Shown: positions 4,864 through 5,555 of the stretch, one piece after another | How positions within the stretch are numbered: position 1 is the stretch's first letter | Layout: every line of letters starts with the position of its first letter | Notes under the pieces: generated by a model | The model's database searches: none | What the model saw: the letters and a program-made list of their open reading frames with translations, nothing else | What the model was told of the DNA's origin: nothing | Assembly: GCA_022865365.1 (NCBI GenBank) | Contig: JALHSW010000492.1 | Coordinates: forward strand, 1 to 5,555 | From: Acidimicrobiia bacterium | GTDB taxonomy: Bacteria; Actinomycetota; Acidimicrobiia; IMCC26256; PALSA-555 | Direction: 5' to 3' | DNA: 5,555 nt | Position numbers and translations under genes: made by a program

Positions 4864-5555
4864 TCAGGCCGTGGTTTCGGGATTCGGCTCGGGATCGGGT
4901 TCGGGATTGGGATCGGGCTTCGTCCCGCTGACGTAGCGCACCGGAGGGAGCATCCGCCAGACCCTCCGTGAACGTGAGACGTCGGGCCAACGCAGCGCTC
5001 GGAGGACTGCGACGTACTCGGCGGTCCGCTGCATGTCGACCACGACCAGCCGCCCGCCGGGACGCAGGACGCGCGCGGCTTCACGGATGATGCCGGCACG
5101 TCCCACGCTGTCGGAGATGTTGTGCACCACCATGCTCGACACGACCGCGTCGAACGCACCGTCGACGTACGGGAGGCGGCGCCCATCACCAGTGACCACG
5201 TCGACGCGATCGTCGACGCGTTCGATCATCGCGTTCTCCAGCGGCGCGCTCGGTTCGTTGCGGGACTGATCGACCGAGTTCCATACGTCGACACCGACGG
5301 CGAGTCCATCGGGGACACGTCGCGCGGCCTCGACGAGCAGCAGCCCGCGACCGCACCCGAGGTCGAGCACGTAATCATCCGCGCTCAGGCCCGCGGCGTC
5401 GACGATCCGCACGCGCTCCCGGAGCTTCCCCACTCGACTCGACGAGACCATCGCCAGCGCGACGATCGTGAAGACGATGCCCACCGCGAGTGCGATCCCC
5501 ATGAGGAACGGCACATTGACCAGCGCCGCGACGAACATGACCGCGAATGCGCCGA
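4864..5555 (-). CDS. Membrane-anchored class I SAM-dependent methyltransferase (5' end probably beyond window)
   Basis: From the first in-window ATG (5538) the protein has 224 residues, but the frame stays open to the edge (GAFAV before the Met) and continues a hydrophobic stretch, so the true start is probably outside. Residues 11-31 (FLMGIALAVG...) are a transmembrane helix, followed by SSSRVGKLRER, a typical juxtamembrane segment. The preceding hydrophobic residues look like the end of a first helix. The Rossmann methyltransferase domain has motif I VLDLGCGRG at 57-65, the acidic residue Asp84 ending strand 2 (VGVD), TGDGRRLPY at 116-124, FDAVVSSMVVHNISD at 129-143 and EAARVLRPGGRLVVVD at 153-168. 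The substrate is unknown and could be membrane-bound or cytoplasmic. The last ~16 residues are a Pro-Asp/Glu/Asn tail (KPDPNPEPDPEP...) encoded by a simple repeat. The gene is codirectional with radA, 139 bases upstream. Confidence 0.9.
   Translation of the reverse strand, partial: GAFAVMFVAALVNVPFLMGIALAVGIVFTIVALAMVSSSRVGKLRERVRIVDAAGLSADDYVLDLGCGRGLLLVEAARRVPDGLAVGVDVWNSVDQSRNEPSAPLENAMIERVDDRVDVVTGDGRRLPYVDGAFDAVVSSMVVHNISDSVGRAGIIREAARVLRPGGRLVVVDMQRTAEYVAVLRALRWPDVSRSRRVWRMLPPVRYVSGTKPDPNPEPDPEPNPETTA
4875..4922 (+). repeat. Degenerate hexanucleotide tract in the methyltransferase 3' end
   Basis: On the coding (minus) strand the tract reads as imperfect CCCGAT/CCCGAA/CCCAAT hexamers, giving alternating Pro and Asp/Glu/Asn residues just before the stop codon. 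On the plus strand it holds GGG runs about every six bases and shares GGGATTCGG (4879-4887) with the tract at 3214-3247, in the same orientation. Its G-runs meet the usual pattern for G-quadruplex formation on the template strand. Confidence 0.8.

Noticed and set aside
3960..4931. Plus-strand open frame of 323 codons opposite radA and the following gap
   Set aside because: Antisense to RadA catalytic motifs; product is low-complexity Arg/Ala/Gly-rich.

Overview
The window is dense, high-GC bacterial DNA with no mobile element, RNA gene or CRISPR array. The protein set suggests an actinomycete (Actinomycetota): an actinobacterial-type Crp with a GASRExVNK helix-turn-helix, a DisA whose motifs resemble those of mycobacteria, and RadA next to DisA. 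A less-studied lineage such as Acidimicrobiia is a guess from overall resemblance. No marker gene in the window settles it.

Layout. On the plus strand (1-1345) are the 3' end of an unknown gene, possibly a PI-PLC-like phosphodiesterase, then a universal stress protein overlapping it by ATGA, then a Crp/Fnr regulator. On the minus strand (1360-5555), in transcription order, are a membrane-anchored SAM methyltransferase whose 5' end probably lies outside the window, radA, disA, and a dienelactone-hydrolase-family gene overlapping disA by ATGA. The two blocks converge with only 14 bases between stop codons at 1346-1359 and no visible hairpin terminator there.

Function. The core is radA-disA, a known bacterial pairing. 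RadA is a recombination ATPase that processes branched DNA. DisA scans DNA for branches and makes the second messenger c-di-AMP, and RadA is known to modulate DisA in Bacillus and mycobacteria. The hydrolase is translationally coupled behind disA by geometry, but nothing in the sequence shows it works with c-di-AMP. The plus-strand block pairs a predicted ATP-binding stress protein with a cyclic-nucleotide-responsive-type regulator. Two apparent substitutions in its ligand pocket make cAMP binding uncertain.

The most unusual DNA is a degenerate GGATTC / GGGATTCGG simple repeat in two places, one on each side of radA. One copy encodes a Pro-acidic C-terminal tail on the methyltransferase. The other lies in the leader or extreme 5' end of disA, where it makes the longest possible disA start misleading. 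No wholly new system is evident. The genes belong to recognisable families, and the points worth following are the repeats, the disA start, the Crp pocket and the disA-hydrolase coupling.
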